From contig NZ_SIZZ01000001.1 in NCBI RefSeq assembly GCF_004322705.1, forward strand, positions 1,426,001-1,490,000: 64,000 nucleotides of DNA, read 5' to 3'. Below, in pieces: positions 20,381-30,568 of this stretch (the first letter of the stretch is position 1; each line of letters starts with the position of its first letter). The notes under the pieces were generated by a model. The model saw nothing but the letters and a program-made list of their open reading frames with translations, was not told the origin of the DNA and did not search any database. The DNA comes from Dyella terrae. GTDB lineage: Bacteria; Pseudomonadota; Gammaproteobacteria; Xanthomonadales; Rhodanobacteraceae. The position numbers and the translations under genes were made by a program.

Positions 20381-22408
20381 TCAGGCCAGGGCAGAACGGC
20401 GCAGCGCATTGGAGAATCGACGACGCGCGCTTTCGTACTCGGCCCTCCTTGCTGCATCGACCAGGCCCCGCGCTCGCGGGGGGACGACGTTAGCAGCCAC
20501 ATCACGGCGAGAACGCGCACCCGAAGGCGCATCCGGATGGCAGATCGTCATGCCACCGCCTGGATTGGCCTGACGTCCATGCAGCAAGAAACTGGCCGCG
20601 TAGTTGTCGACACAGAGCGAGCCCTCGCCCAGCACGCCATGCATCGGACCGCCTTCCAGGACGACGAGATCCATCCCGGGAATTCTCTCGTTCATGGCGA
20701 CAACATTTGAAAATGGCGTACTCGGGTCATATTCCCCCTGAAGGTACATGACGTTGGATCGATTACTCAGGGCACTTACAAAGTCAGGCGGGTTATCGGT
20801 CCGCCCCGACCAAAAGTTGCAAGGGGAAAACAACGTGTTTGCGGACGCAGTCGGATAGTGGGTCACCTGATGATCCAACTGCTGCCGCCAGTACCCAAGA
20901 TCGTGAATGGAAGGCGTCGTGCCGCAGCGCACGGCGACGTACACACTTTGCGCGGCCTCCATGCGCACGACATCATCAACGAGCGGATCAAAATACGCCT
21001 CGACCATCGCGTGCCCAAGATGCCGGAGATTTTCCTGCAGTTCGGGATGATGGGGGACGTGGCGGTTCACCATGCGCTTGAGGTCAGGCTCGTCGATGGA
21101 CGGAAACTGCTTAATGGTCCGATCGATAAAACGCCCGATCATCAGAGCTTCCGGCCCTTCGAAAAGAAGCGGTCGAACCACACTTCTGACCGCAGGCGCC
21201 AGACGGGTAAAGACGCCGGCAACGTCCTGAATCGTCGAACCCAGATGGTATTTCTGCTCATCGGATGCAGCCAGATGACAAATCATCGTCTCAAACTGCA
21301 ACTGGCGCTCGGGTGCCATAGCCAGGATGTTGGCGTCGAAATCCGCCAGCAAGTTCATGTTCGAGTCCAACAGAACCCTTCCTACGGAATGCGGATAGGT
21401 CGCCACGTAGGAAGCAAACAGGCGCGTGCCGTAGGAAATACCCACCGCGTTGAGGGGATGGTAACCAAGCGCCCGGCGCGCCACTTCCAGATCACCCACC
21501 ATCTGGGCTGTCGTGACGTAGGGCGTCAACGGCTGGCTTTCGCAAGCCTCGGCGATGCGCTGCGTCGCTCGTTCCGCACGCCTGAGGTTATCGGCACTCT
21601 GATCATCCATGACATCGTTATGCGCCTCCACGACGACATCTGATCGGCACTTCAAACCCACGTCGCCCGTCAGCCCAAGTCCGGGCAATCCGCGTGGATG
21701 AACGCTGACGAGATCGTATGCACTGGGGAGCGACTGAGCGAGGCTCCAAAAATTCTTCTCCCACATGTCACGCAGTTGGGCCATGCCCTCCAAAGGCATC
21801 CCTCCGGGCCCGCCAGGATTGAAAAAAAGCGGCGGCCGGGGCGCCTGACCGCTGCCCAGGGCCCGGATTCGCACTAACGGCAACGTCAATGTCCTCGTAT
21901 CTTCGCGATTGCCGTGATCGAGGGGAACGGTCAGGAGGCTGCATTGGACCAAATGCTTCAATCTTGGCGTGTCATCGAAATAGGCCATGACCGGATCGGT
22001 GCAGTTGACCCACGCCACTCGCGGACTCGGCGATTCGCCGGGGCCCATCGGTAGCACGTCGGCGGATCTCGTTTTCCGGGCGCGCGCTTCTGACGCAGGG
22101 TCCACTCCCCTGCCCCTGGAAATGGCATTCGATGTGGATTCGCTATCCGGCATGAGCCAACTCCGGATAGCGCCAAATGCCTCAGCTGCGAACGTTCCGT
22201 GCGGTGCAACGGACTTTCGACTGTCAAAGTGGACGGCACGCAACGCGCGTTGGACCTCTGCATCAGCCTCATCCACCAACGCCCGCCGATTGAGCCAGAA
22301 TGGGCCGGTGTCGCCCTCATTGCGGGCCGTGGCGATGGGCACGCGCGCCGATGTCGACAACGGCATGGCGTGTGGGTATGAAGTGGCTACAGGGGCGATG
22401 GATGGCAT
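20381..22408 (-). CDS. TAP-like alpha/beta hydrolase with an unusual N-terminal extension
   Basis: The 675-residue protein has an alpha/beta-hydrolase core of the tripeptidyl-aminopeptidase (TAP) type: oxyanion loop FNPGGPGG, nucleophile Ser325 in GISYG, the C-terminal acid in GEYDPSTPF and the His in GPMHGVL. Secreted TAP-like enzymes normally begin with a signal peptide. Here about 130 residues without a hydrophobic segment precede the core, rich in Arg, Ala and Ser (RARKTRSADV). Base composition looks less GC-biased than the neighbours. The start is uncertain; no good ribosome site was found and another ATG lies 14 codons later. Substrate unknown. Confidence 0.7.
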   Translation of the reverse strand: MPSIAPVATSYPHAMPLSTSARVPIATARNEGDTGPFWLNRRALVDEADAEVQRALRAVHFDSRKSVAPHGTFAAEAFGAIRSWLMPDSESTSNAISRGRGVDPASEARARKTRSADVLPMGPGESPSPRVAWVNCTDPVMAYFDDTPRLKHLVQCSLLTVPLDHGNREDTRTLTLPLVRIRALGSGQAPRPPLFFNPGGPGGMPLEGMAQLRDMWEKNFWSLAQSLPSAYDLVSVHPRGLPGLGLTGDVGLKCRSDVVVEAHNDVMDDQSADNLRRAERATQRIAEACESQPLTPYVTTAQMVGDLEVARRALGYHPLNAVGISYGTRLFASYVATYPHSVGRVLLDSNMNLLADFDANILAMAPERQLQFETMICHLAASDEQKYHLGSTIQDVAGVFTRLAPAVRSVVRPLLFEGPEALMIGRFIDRTIKQFPSIDEPDLKRMVNRHVPHHPELQENLRHLGHAMVEAYFDPLVDDVVRMEAAQSVYVAVRCGTTPSIHDLGYWRQQLDHQVTHYPTASANTLFSPCNFWSGRTDNPPDFVSALSNRSNVMYLQGEYDPSTPFSNVVAMNERIPGMDLVVLEGGPMHGVLGEGSLCVDNYAASFLLHGRQANPGGGMTICHPDAPSGARSRRDVAANVVPPRARGLVDAARRAEYESARRRFSNALRRSALA

Positions 22409-22510
22409 GGGAAAAGAGATCGTGATGGAGACGATGAATTGTCTGTCACGTATCCCTTTCGCCGCCTTAGCGCCTCATGAGCGCGGCCCATCCTTACCGC
22501 GCGCACTGGT

Positions 22511-23719
22511 TCACTTGGCCTTTCGCGCCACGGTAAACGCATCCAAGATTTTCCCGGTGCGATCGATCACCCTGACTTTCAGTTCCGTGGCGGTAGCGTC
22601 AACCTGCGCCACCTGATCCTGCCCCAACGCCAGAATCGGAAAATCGTTGCCCTGCTTGCCAGGCGGAATGCGTTCGAGGCGATGCAGATGTCCGGCGATA
22701 TACAGATCGACTTTTGCCGCATTGGCAGCACGCGTCCATTCCGCGTTTTGGCCGTCCGACCAACCCCATTCCGGATCATGCCCAAGCACCACCGTAAATG
22801 GCGCTGACTTCGTACGCGGCTCGGCAGCAAGCACGTGGGCAAACCACGCCAGTTCATCCTTTCGGTATTCGCGCAGATTGTTCAGGCCGGCGTAGACGTT
22901 GGTGGCATCGGGCTTGTCCTCGCCCGTATCCACGACAACCAGATGCACCGGGCCCTGGTCCCGGGTATAGAAGTACCGGCCCGACTGCTCATGCAGGTAG
23001 TCACCGAGCGATCGCGCGAACTCGCCGCGATATTCATGATTGCCGCGCGCATAGATCAGCGGTATCGAACCCTGCAGCCCATCCGCCACGGGGCCGAGGA
23101 ATTTGTCCTTTACCTGGTTTTCGTTGACGGCGTAATGCACGCCATCGCCCGTGTGCACGACGAAGTCGACCTTGGCCTGACGCGCCATGTCCATTAAGGC
23201 ACGCACTCTGCCGACGTCCTCGTGCGTGTCGGTCATCGTCACGAAGCGGGTGCTGGGGCGCGTGGCATCAAAGGTCGTGAACTGCGACACCGGGCTTTCA
23301 ACCGTGCGCCCGCGATCGGGCCAGTACGGCCGCAGGTTCACCACGCGGCGCGATGCCACCTTGTACTGATACGTGTGCCCGGGCTTGAGTCCGCGAAGGA
23401 TCACCCGGTGCACATTACCGACGGGCACGAGTCCGTCCGTTTGCGGCAGCGCCTCCTCCGTCAACCCTGCCTCGCCGTACAGCACTTTGGCGTCGCTCGG
23501 CGAATCGGTCATCCACTCGACGATGACCGAGTCTTCCGATACATCGAGAAGCAACGGCCCCATCGTGATCGCGGGCGTGCTGTCGAACGTCTTGTACGGT
23601 GCGTTGGCGTCATCATCGTCAACCACGACCGCCTTGCGCGGCTTGTCGCCGGCCGCATCAGCAATCGAAACGCAGGCCACGCCCATCATGAAAGCGGCCA
23701 GCCAGTGGCGATACGTCAT
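22511..23719 (-). CDS. Secreted metallophosphoesterase with purple-acid-phosphatase-like N-terminal domain
   Basis: The 402-residue protein begins with a signal peptide (MTYRHWLAAFMMGVACVSIADA). It continues with a fibronectin-III-like domain (VEWMTDSPSDAKVLYG) typical of purple acid phosphatases and a calcineurin-type core: TMTDTHE, HTGDGVHY, RGNHE, LGHDPEWG, GHLHRLE. The first motif is DTH instead of DxH with D, a mild deviation. AGGAGAGG lies 7-8 bases before the ATG chosen. Phosphatase or phosphodiesterase activity in the periplasm is inferred. It lies downstream of the TonB receptor gene behind a strong hairpin. Confidence 0.85.
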   Translation of the reverse strand: MTYRHWLAAFMMGVACVSIADAAGDKPRKAVVVDDDDANAPYKTFDSTPAITMGPLLLDVSEDSVIVEWMTDSPSDAKVLYGEAGLTEEALPQTDGLVPVGNVHRVILRGLKPGHTYQYKVASRRVVNLRPYWPDRGRTVESPVSQFTTFDATRPSTRFVTMTDTHEDVGRVRALMDMARQAKVDFVVHTGDGVHYAVNENQVKDKFLGPVADGLQGSIPLIYARGNHEYRGEFARSLGDYLHEQSGRYFYTRDQGPVHLVVVDTGEDKPDATNVYAGLNNLREYRKDELAWFAHVLAAEPRTKSAPFTVVLGHDPEWGWSDGQNAEWTRAANAAKVDLYIAGHLHRLERIPPGKQGNDFPILALGQDQVAQVDATATELKVRVIDRTGKILDAFTVARKAK

Positions 23720-23750
23720 CGTGTTCCCCTCTCCTGTTGCGAACATCGAG

Positions 23751-23779
23751 CCCGCTGCCGGCACCGGGCCGGCAGCGGG
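23751..23779 (-). terminator. Strong hairpin after the TonB receptor gene
   Basis: A perfect 12-bp stem (CCCGCTGCCGGC / GCCGGCAGCGGG) with a 5-base loop lies between the receptor stop and the phosphoesterase start. There is no T-tract, so it may only reduce read-through or protect mRNA. Confidence 0.55.
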
Positions 23780-23789
23780 TGGCGTCGAC

Positions 23790-26700
23790 TCAGTAATCGT
23801 ACGTCACTGAGAATCGCACGTAGCGCGGCGACTGCATGACGCGTGGCGTGCCATACAGCGGATTGGCGGTGCCATCCGGACGGGCGTACAGGCTCGGCGT
23901 CATGTTGACCACCACCTGGTTGTTGAACGCATTGAAGACGTCCAGGTGCAGGCCGAGGTGCTGCCTGGCGAACGAGGGCGTGTACTTCACCCCCAGATCC
24001 ACCTGACGCTGCCACGGCAGCCGACCAATGCTGCCCGGCGTCACCGGCACGCCATTGCAGAAGTGGTAGGACGAGCCGTAACCGGCCGGATCCGGGTTAT
24101 CGCCCGGGAACAGGCCAAGGCAGGTCTTCGGTGCGCCGGAAATCAGCGAAATGTTGCCCGACACCAGCCATTCCGGCGTGATCTGGTAGTAGCCCCACAT
24201 CTTCAGCTGATGGCGATGATCGTTACCCTGATCGCCATTGCTGTAGACCATGATCGGCGCGTTGTCCCAGTCGGCCGATTCGCTCGGGCCGTCGGACTGC
24301 ACATTGGTTTGCGTCCAGCCTTCGGTGTTGCCGTAGCTGCGCGAGAACACGTAGTCGATCTTGCCGTACCACGTGCCATTGAACGGATGCTCCATGAAAA
24401 GCTCCAGTTCGTAGTACTTGCGCTTGGCATCCGGGAAGCCCAGCTCCTCGCGGCTAAGCTTGACGTCATGGTGCTGCCCCGCGTCGTCAACCACCACGAA
24501 GGTGTTCGCACGACCGGCGTTGATCAGGTAGCAGCTGTTGAGCGAACTGACGTTGTAGCCCAGGGCCTGTGCCTTGGCGGTGATCAGGTCGACGTCGCAG
24601 AAATCGTCGATGGCGCTGCGCAACAGGCGACGGGTTGCCTTCGCACCGTAGAGCCAGTCGCTGTTGAGCATCTTGGTGAAGCCCAGGATGTACTCGTCCT
24701 GGTACATCGACTTGATGTCCTTGGCCGTCACCGTCTTGGGATCGGGCAACACGCCGAAGTTGTTGTTGGCCGACACCGGCGGCGACATCTGCGTCAGGCC
24801 GGTCGGCGTGCCATCGGCATTGATGCCGCTATAGGTGAAGTACTGCGTGGTGCTCGTCTGCGAACCGGCCGCACTCAGCGCCGGTTCCAGCGGCGATGCG
24901 AGGTAATAGCGACCCACGTTGCCGAATACCTTAAAGCTCGAATCGCCGTTGACGTCCCAGGCAAAACCCAGGCGCGGTGCCCACTGTGCCGTCTGCTTGA
25001 TGTACGGCTGTGCATCGGCGTTGTAGTTGGTGAACTGGTCGTTGCGGATACCCAGCTGCAACAGAAGCTTGTCGTTGACCTGCCAGTTGTCCTCGATGTA
25101 CTGCGCGTGCTCGACCGTTTTGACGTTCGCGAGCTGGCTGTTGACGTTGCGCGTGACGTAGTAGCCCGTGGCGCCGTTGGCGTAGTCGGCCGTCGGACCG
25201 ACGCCAAGGCCCGGGTCGACAGGACTGGTCGGGTGATCCGAGTGATAGTACGTCCAGCTGTAACCCGGGCCCGAGGTCACTTTGCCCTGCTTCAGCGCTT
25301 CGGCCACGAGGTTGTCGATGCCGGCCGTCAGCGTGTGATCACCCAGCTTGTACTCGAGCGCCAGGCGCAGATTGGTGGTGGTATTGCCGCGACCCGGATC
25401 GTAAAGCGATGAAGTGTTCTGGCTATTGAAGCGCGGCTGCGAACCGACGATGGCCGGATTCTGCGCGGTCACGCCCGTCACATACGTGAGGTTCGGATCG
25501 TAGCCCACCGGCTGCTGGAACGCCTGCGTCTGCATTTTGCCGTACTGCGCCGTCACCGTCAGGTTGTCGGTGAGGTAACCGGTGTACTTGCCGGTCCACA
25601 GATCACCACCGTTCTTGGTGCTGTCGGCACTGCCCGTCTGCACGCCGGTAGTGTTGTTCTGGTAGTTGTAGCGGTACAGATCAGCCTGGTACGAGCGCTT
25701 GTTCGATGCGCCGGTCAGCTCGATGATGTTGCTGTCGTTGATGTTCCAGTCCACCTTGGCGTACCACTTGGGCATGTCGTAGGTGTACTTCTGCAGCGGC
25801 GAAGTGCTGGTCACGGCACCCATTGAACTGCCCTGCTGCCTCTGCATCTCCGCCGACGCGAAGAAGAACAGCTTGTCCTTGATGATCGGGCCGCCGATAT
25901 ACGCGTCGTAAGTGGTGATCCAGTAATCGTTCTTGCTGCGCAGTGAATACAGCGTGCCGGTGGGCAGCGGCGGATTAGGCTGACCGTTCTGGTAGTAAAA
26001 GTTCTTCGCCGACGAACGCAACGCCGCCGGCTCCCAGCTCGCCATGCCTCCGAAGTGCCACTCATTGGTGCCGCGCTTGCCCACCATGTTGATGACACCG
26101 CCGTCAGAGCGGCCGTACTGCGCGCTGTAACCGCCGGTATAGGCTTCCTGCTGCTCGATCGAGCCGTACGGCAAGGTCAGGCCACCTTCGGACTTCAGCG
26201 GGTCCGTCGTATTGAATCCGTTGATGTAGTACGCATTCTCGTTTGCACCCGAACCGCCGAAGCTCACCAGCGAACCGCCCGTCGGGCTGGTGAAGCCGCC
26301 GCCATTGTTCACGGCACCCGGTGCCAGTCGCGCGATCGCTTCGGCCGAAAAGCCCAGCGGCAGTCGCTCCAGTTGCTCAGAAGTAATCACTGTACGCGAG
26401 TCGACGCTCGTCACGTCGATGGCCGGCAAGGCATTGGCCGTCACCTGCACGCCCGAAAGGTTCTGCGCATTCGCCGGGGCACCGCCAAACGAGACATCCG
26501 TGGCGACGCCCACGCGCAGGGCGACGTTGTCGCGCGTCTGCACGACCTGACCGTGGTTCTTCAGCGTGACGGTGTAGTTGCCGATGGGCAGCTGACTCGC
26601 CACGTAGCGACCGCGACCGTCGACGGCGACTTCGCGCTGAAGGCCGCTGTCGCTTTGCAGCGTCACGGTATCGCCCATGCCCGCCGGCACCTGGCCGACG

Positions 26701-26801
26701 ATGCTTGCGGTGGTGGACTGTGCGTGCAGGCCGCCGCTGGCGAGACCCAGCGCGATCAGCAGGCTCAGCCGGCTTTGACGCAACAACTCATGCTTGCTCA
26801 T
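23790..26801 (-). CDS. TonB-dependent outer-membrane receptor, Oar-like
   Basis: The 1003-residue protein has a signal peptide (about 27 residues, ending GGLHAQ), a carboxypeptidase-regulatory-like beta-sandwich (about 30-100), a plug domain (EQLERLPLGFSAEAIARLAPGA, YINGFNTTDP) and a large beta-barrel ending in an aromatic residue (FSVTYDY). It imports large or glycan-like ligands across the outer membrane with TonB energy. It lies 104 bases after a GH79-type gene on the same strand, at the end of a glycan-degradation gene set, so a glycan ligand is likely. The start with GGGGAG upstream was preferred over an ATG 14 codons earlier. Confidence 0.9.
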   Translation of the reverse strand: MSKHELLRQSRLSLLIALGLASGGLHAQSTTASIVGQVPAGMGDTVTLQSDSGLQREVAVDGRGRYVASQLPIGNYTVTLKNHGQVVQTRDNVALRVGVATDVSFGGAPANAQNLSGVQVTANALPAIDVTSVDSRTVITSEQLERLPLGFSAEAIARLAPGAVNNGGGFTSPTGGSLVSFGGSGANENAYYINGFNTTDPLKSEGGLTLPYGSIEQQEAYTGGYSAQYGRSDGGVINMVGKRGTNEWHFGGMASWEPAALRSSAKNFYYQNGQPNPPLPTGTLYSLRSKNDYWITTYDAYIGGPIIKDKLFFFASAEMQRQQGSSMGAVTSTSPLQKYTYDMPKWYAKVDWNINDSNIIELTGASNKRSYQADLYRYNYQNNTTGVQTGSADSTKNGGDLWTGKYTGYLTDNLTVTAQYGKMQTQAFQQPVGYDPNLTYVTGVTAQNPAIVGSQPRFNSQNTSSLYDPGRGNTTTNLRLALEYKLGDHTLTAGIDNLVAEALKQGKVTSGPGYSWTYYHSDHPTSPVDPGLGVGPTADYANGATGYYVTRNVNSQLANVKTVEHAQYIEDNWQVNDKLLLQLGIRNDQFTNYNADAQPYIKQTAQWAPRLGFAWDVNGDSSFKVFGNVGRYYLASPLEPALSAAGSQTSTTQYFTYSGINADGTPTGLTQMSPPVSANNNFGVLPDPKTVTAKDIKSMYQDEYILGFTKMLNSDWLYGAKATRRLLRSAIDDFCDVDLITAKAQALGYNVSSLNSCYLINAGRANTFVVVDDAGQHHDVKLSREELGFPDAKRKYYELELFMEHPFNGTWYGKIDYVFSRSYGNTEGWTQTNVQSDGPSESADWDNAPIMVYSNGDQGNDHRHQLKMWGYYQITPEWLVSGNISLISGAPKTCLGLFPGDNPDPAGYGSSYHFCNGVPVTPGSIGRLPWQRQVDLGVKYTPSFARQHLGLHLDVFNAFNNQVVVNMTPSLYARPDGTANPLYGTPRVMQSPRYVRFSVTYDY

Positions 26802-26904
26802 GTTCAAAACACTCCCCAGGTTGTGAATGTGACGCTGGACCATTGCTGCATTTCTCCCGAATCACCGGCGCACGCCGGCGGGCCTGGCATCGCTGCCCGA
26901 CCTC

Positions 26905-28389
26905 TCAGATGTGTTGTTCGAATCGCACCAAAGCGGCGCTGCTACGCGGCACGTGTACCCGTGCCTGACCTGACGCATCGACAGCGATATCGCCCTCACG
27001 ACCTGTCGTTGCGTCGAAAACCACTCCCGTCCTGCTGTCCAGCGACGGCGCGTGAAGACGCCTCGTCTGGCCACGGCCATAGCCGGCCATGCCGCTCACC
27101 GTGATGGCGACATCGGTTGCCATGTCCTTGTTCACGAGCGCCACCAGACGCTGATCGCCGCGGTCGGCGACGTATGCGGTGACGTTCGCTCCGGCGGTCT
27201 CAAGTCGCGCATCCATCAGACGCGCACCCGCGAACTGCTGGGCAAACACCAGGCCGTGGAACAGCGGGCGCGGCTGGAAGCCCAGCGCAACGTCACCTGC
27301 GATCGCCGAGTAGCGGGAGCTCACGGCATCACGGCGCGCTACGATGTCATCAGCCGAAAGATCCGACTTCGCGTCACGTCCCAACGATGCCTCGACCGAG
27401 GCCAGCGTCCCACCGTGAAAGTGGATGCCCACCACGCCGCACTGCGCCATGGCCAGCATGAAATCCGCGCCCCACAGGGCCGACGCGAACACGTTGCTGA
27501 CACCGTCGCGCCCACCGAAGTAGTAGGAATTGGCCTCTGTCAGCCGCAATGGCAAGCCCTGCGCTTCCGCCAGGGACGCCAATACCTCCATGTGTTCGAT
27601 CATGCCGGGGTCGCTGCCCAGTACATCGCCGATCGAACCGCGTGGCGCCGCATCGCGGTAGTAATGGCGACTGGCAAATGCCTGCCCTTTGCCGTGGCGC
27701 TGAATGTATTGGGCGACCCAATCCGTATTGGCCCCCGTGTCGGGACCGGCTAACGGCAGACCGGCAATCTGCAGCGCGCGTGCGTTCGGCGACCACGCGG
27801 CGTCGAAGGCGTCGTAGTCTTTCTCGTAGTTATTGGCTTCGTTGCCGATCTGAATGGCAAGCAGGCGATCGCCCACCGCATCGCGCACGGCCCGTCCCAG
27901 CGCCACGGCCATGTCGGGCACGCCAATCTTCAGGTTCACGCCAAAGACCAGCGACCAGCCGGTTTCCCGCAGAAACCCCGCCAGCTCCCGCAGGGATTCC
28001 GGATGCAGTACGACCGGCTGCTGCGGCCCACCCTTGCGCGTCTTCTGCTCAGGCAGTGTGCCGCGGTATTCGCTCCACACGGTGTAATCACTGGTGTTGC
28101 CGCCGATCCTCAGGATGCCCTTGGGATTGAGCTGCCGGAACAGTGCGATCAACGAACGGTTGCGTGGCGAAAAGAACGTCGGGTCCGCCAACTGCCCGGT
28201 TTCATAACTGAGGCTGGCGAGCGACTCGCTCACCACCTTGCCGCGATTCCCCGGGAGAATCGCGAGCGTGGATTCAGCAACAGGTACCGCGCTGCTTGCC
28301 GTCTGAGCGCGCGCGCCAAACACGCTTGCCAGGGGCAGCAAGGCTGCGGCCTTTAGCAGTCCACGTCGCGTTCCATTGAATCTAGTCAT
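26905..28389 (-). CDS. GH79-like glycoside hydrolase (beta-glucuronidase/heparanase type)
   Basis: The 494-residue protein has a twin-arginine-type signal (GTRRGLLKAAALLPLASVFGARAQ), then a TIM barrel with QIGNEANNY (acid/base Glu) and LTEANSYYFGG (nucleophile Glu). Both resemble heparanase and bacterial GH79. A C-terminal beta domain follows. It probably removes uronic acid or related sugars from glycans in the periplasm. GGAGGAAGG lies just before the ATG. It belongs to a minus-strand run with a clan-D glycosidase, sugar kinases and an AgaS-like gene. Family assignment is by motif reading, so exact specificity is open. Confidence 0.78.
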   Translation of the reverse strand: MTRFNGTRRGLLKAAALLPLASVFGARAQTASSAVPVAESTLAILPGNRGKVVSESLASLSYETGQLADPTFFSPRNRSLIALFRQLNPKGILRIGGNTSDYTVWSEYRGTLPEQKTRKGGPQQPVVLHPESLRELAGFLRETGWSLVFGVNLKIGVPDMAVALGRAVRDAVGDRLLAIQIGNEANNYEKDYDAFDAAWSPNARALQIAGLPLAGPDTGANTDWVAQYIQRHGKGQAFASRHYYRDAAPRGSIGDVLGSDPGMIEHMEVLASLAEAQGLPLRLTEANSYYFGGRDGVSNVFASALWGADFMLAMAQCGVVGIHFHGGTLASVEASLGRDAKSDLSADDIVARRDAVSSRYSAIAGDVALGFQPRPLFHGLVFAQQFAGARLMDARLETAGANVTAYVADRGDQRLVALVNKDMATDVAITVSGMAGYGRGQTRRLHAPSLDSRTGVVFDATTGREGDIAVDASGQARVHVPRSSAALVRFEQHI

Positions 28390-28442
28390 GCCCTTCCTCC
28401 CCGGTGCTGCGACCCGCGTCCCCACGCCGGCCGCGCATCTCG

Positions 28443-30464
28443 TTATCGCGTCGGTGTCAGTTCCAGGGTCAGCACTTCGAATGGCGCCAGCGTCACGGTT
28501 GCTGCCTGATCGGCATCGAGCTGCGCGGGTAGCGCCACGCTCGCCGTCTTCCAGGCGTCCTTCACCGTGAAGCGCCGCGTTGCGCCGTCGGGGAGTTCGA
28601 GCTGACGCTGCAGGTCAATCACGGCCACCTGGGCACGCGCGTCGGGATTGCGCAACGTCACGAAGGCCTTGTCGGGCGACCACGCCGCCCAGCCATAGAC
28701 ATCCAGGCGTCCCGGGTCGCCACCGATCCAGTGCGTATCGCGCAGGGTTTTCGCGTTGCTGCGAGACCAGCGTGCAGCTTCAGCAAGCACGTCCCAGTCG
28801 GCTGCGGTGAGCAGCGATGGCGTGATGTACATCTCCTGCAACTGCGTGCCGGTGGCGAAGTACGAACGCACTTCGTTGGCAAAGTCGTGGCCCGGGTCGG
28901 CATTGAGCTTGCGGTTTTCCTTCGCGTAGATGATGCCGTGGAGCATCAGCGAATTGAGCGGAAACAGCGGTCCCTTCTCGACGATGTTGCGGTAGGTTTC
29001 ACGATCGCGGTACGTGACCCATTGTTCGCGCTTGCTACCCACGCCGGCCAGATCGTCATCCTCGCCGTCACGCCAGATCGAATCGGCGTAGCGCAACCAG
29101 AATGGCGACGCCATGGTGCCGGTCGTGAGGTTGATGAAGAGACTCGGCCTGGCCGCGCGCAGATCTTCGATCAGCTCAATGGCTGCGCCGAAGTCGCTGT
29201 CGAACACGCTGCCCGGGAAAACCTTGTCCGCATTGCCGGTGCCATCGAACTTGAACTGGTTGACGCCATCCTTGCGCACCAGGTCCAGGACTACGTCGTG
29301 GAAGCGCTGGTAGTACTTCGGACCCGACAGCGCCATGCCACCATCGATGATCTCGTAGCCGGCCTGGGCGGCACGCTCGGCACGCTCCTTCTTCGGCGGG
29401 CCATAGCCACCCCATGGCGAGAGCCACATACCCGGTGCGGCACCGTATTTGGCTGCCGCATCACGCAGCGGCGCGAAGCCATTCGGGAAATCCTTGCTGA
29501 AATGCCAGCTGCCGCTGCGATCGTCCCAACCATCGTCAAACAGGAACGAATCCAGCTTCACGCCACGCTTGGTGGTCAGCTCCTCGCCAAATGTGTGGAT
29601 GCGATCGAGCGCCTGTGATTCGGTATACGGGGTGAAGTAGCCGATGTCGTACCAGGAGTTGTAGTGCAGGAATGGCGCGTAGGGACGCGCGCGCTCGCGT
29701 TCGACGTAAGTGGCGAAATCGCGGCGCAACTGATTGCCGTGCGTTGCGCCCACCACCGCCGAATAGGTGACCGACTGGCCCTTGCGCAGGGGAAGCTCAC
29801 GATCGATCCACAGGTTGACGCGGGAACCACGCACCTCGCTGCCAGAGAGCGGGTGCTCGAAGCCCAGGTAGTCGCGACCGGCGACGACGGGCGAACCGGA
29901 AACGGTACCGACCACAGCGGCATCCGCCACCTTCGACTGCAACAGATCGACGCGCTTGATCGCCTCGTCTTGCTTCAATGCGGTGATCGTGACGATCTCG
30001 CGCAGGTAGTCGGACCCTTCGCGTTGCTCGAGTTTCCAGTCGATCTGGAAGCGCCCCCCTGCATCGACGAAACGCGCTTCAACGGCCTTGCCCTTGAGGT
30101 GATCGGCCAGGCGCGGTGCCTTGGGCTGCACGGGCAAGGCGGACACTTTGGGTGCCTTTGCGGCACGCATATCCGAAGTGAGGAGCTTCGTGCCATCGGC
30201 GAGCGTCAGTTGGAATGGAGCGGTGATGTCGATCCGCTGCTGGTTGATCTTGTCCCGGACGACCAGCTGGTCGAGCTTGCCATCGACGAAGTTCCAGTTC
30301 GCCGCCACGGTGTCATTGCCGAAGCTGGCCTGCGGATCCGACGTCCTGGCCATGGCGCCACAGGAAAGCCCGGCCAATGCAAGGCCCACGGCCAGTGCCC
30401 GCATGGACAGGCCGGAATGCGTCGCGCCGACGCAGGATGAGATCGAACGAGTCTTCATGGACAT
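28443..30464 (-). CDS. Clan-D glycosidase (alpha-galactosidase / alpha-N-acetylgalactosaminidase type)
   Basis: The 673-residue protein has a signal peptide, an N-terminal beta-sandwich and a TIM barrel with LFDDGWDD, PGMWLSPWGGYG, FKFDGTG (nucleophile Asp407) and YADSIWRDGEDDD (acid/base Asp). A beta domain follows. These are the hallmarks of clan GH-D retaining alpha-galactosidases and alpha-N-acetylgalactosaminidases (GH27/31/36). Together with the AgaS-type isomerase encoded nearby, this makes GalNAc- or galactose-capped glycans likely substrates (inference). GGAGAAAG precedes the ATGTCCATG start region. Confidence 0.75.
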   Translation of the reverse strand: MSMKTRSISSCVGATHSGLSMRALAVGLALAGLSCGAMARTSDPQASFGNDTVAANWNFVDGKLDQLVVRDKINQQRIDITAPFQLTLADGTKLLTSDMRAAKAPKVSALPVQPKAPRLADHLKGKAVEARFVDAGGRFQIDWKLEQREGSDYLREIVTITALKQDEAIKRVDLLQSKVADAAVVGTVSGSPVVAGRDYLGFEHPLSGSEVRGSRVNLWIDRELPLRKGQSVTYSAVVGATHGNQLRRDFATYVERERARPYAPFLHYNSWYDIGYFTPYTESQALDRIHTFGEELTTKRGVKLDSFLFDDGWDDRSGSWHFSKDFPNGFAPLRDAAAKYGAAPGMWLSPWGGYGPPKKERAERAAQAGYEIIDGGMALSGPKYYQRFHDVVLDLVRKDGVNQFKFDGTGNADKVFPGSVFDSDFGAAIELIEDLRAARPSLFINLTTGTMASPFWLRYADSIWRDGEDDDLAGVGSKREQWVTYRDRETYRNIVEKGPLFPLNSLMLHGIIYAKENRKLNADPGHDFANEVRSYFATGTQLQEMYITPSLLTAADWDVLAEAARWSRSNAKTLRDTHWIGGDPGRLDVYGWAAWSPDKAFVTLRNPDARAQVAVIDLQRQLELPDGATRRFTVKDAWKTASVALPAQLDADQAATVTLAPFEVLTLELTPTR

Positions 30465-30568
30465 GCGCCACTTTCTCCAGGTCTGAGATGGGCCACGGAC
30501 TTTCCCTCCCCGCAGCTTCGATTCCTCAACATCACGACGCCCCGCTCCCTCGACGCGTCTCGTTTTCG

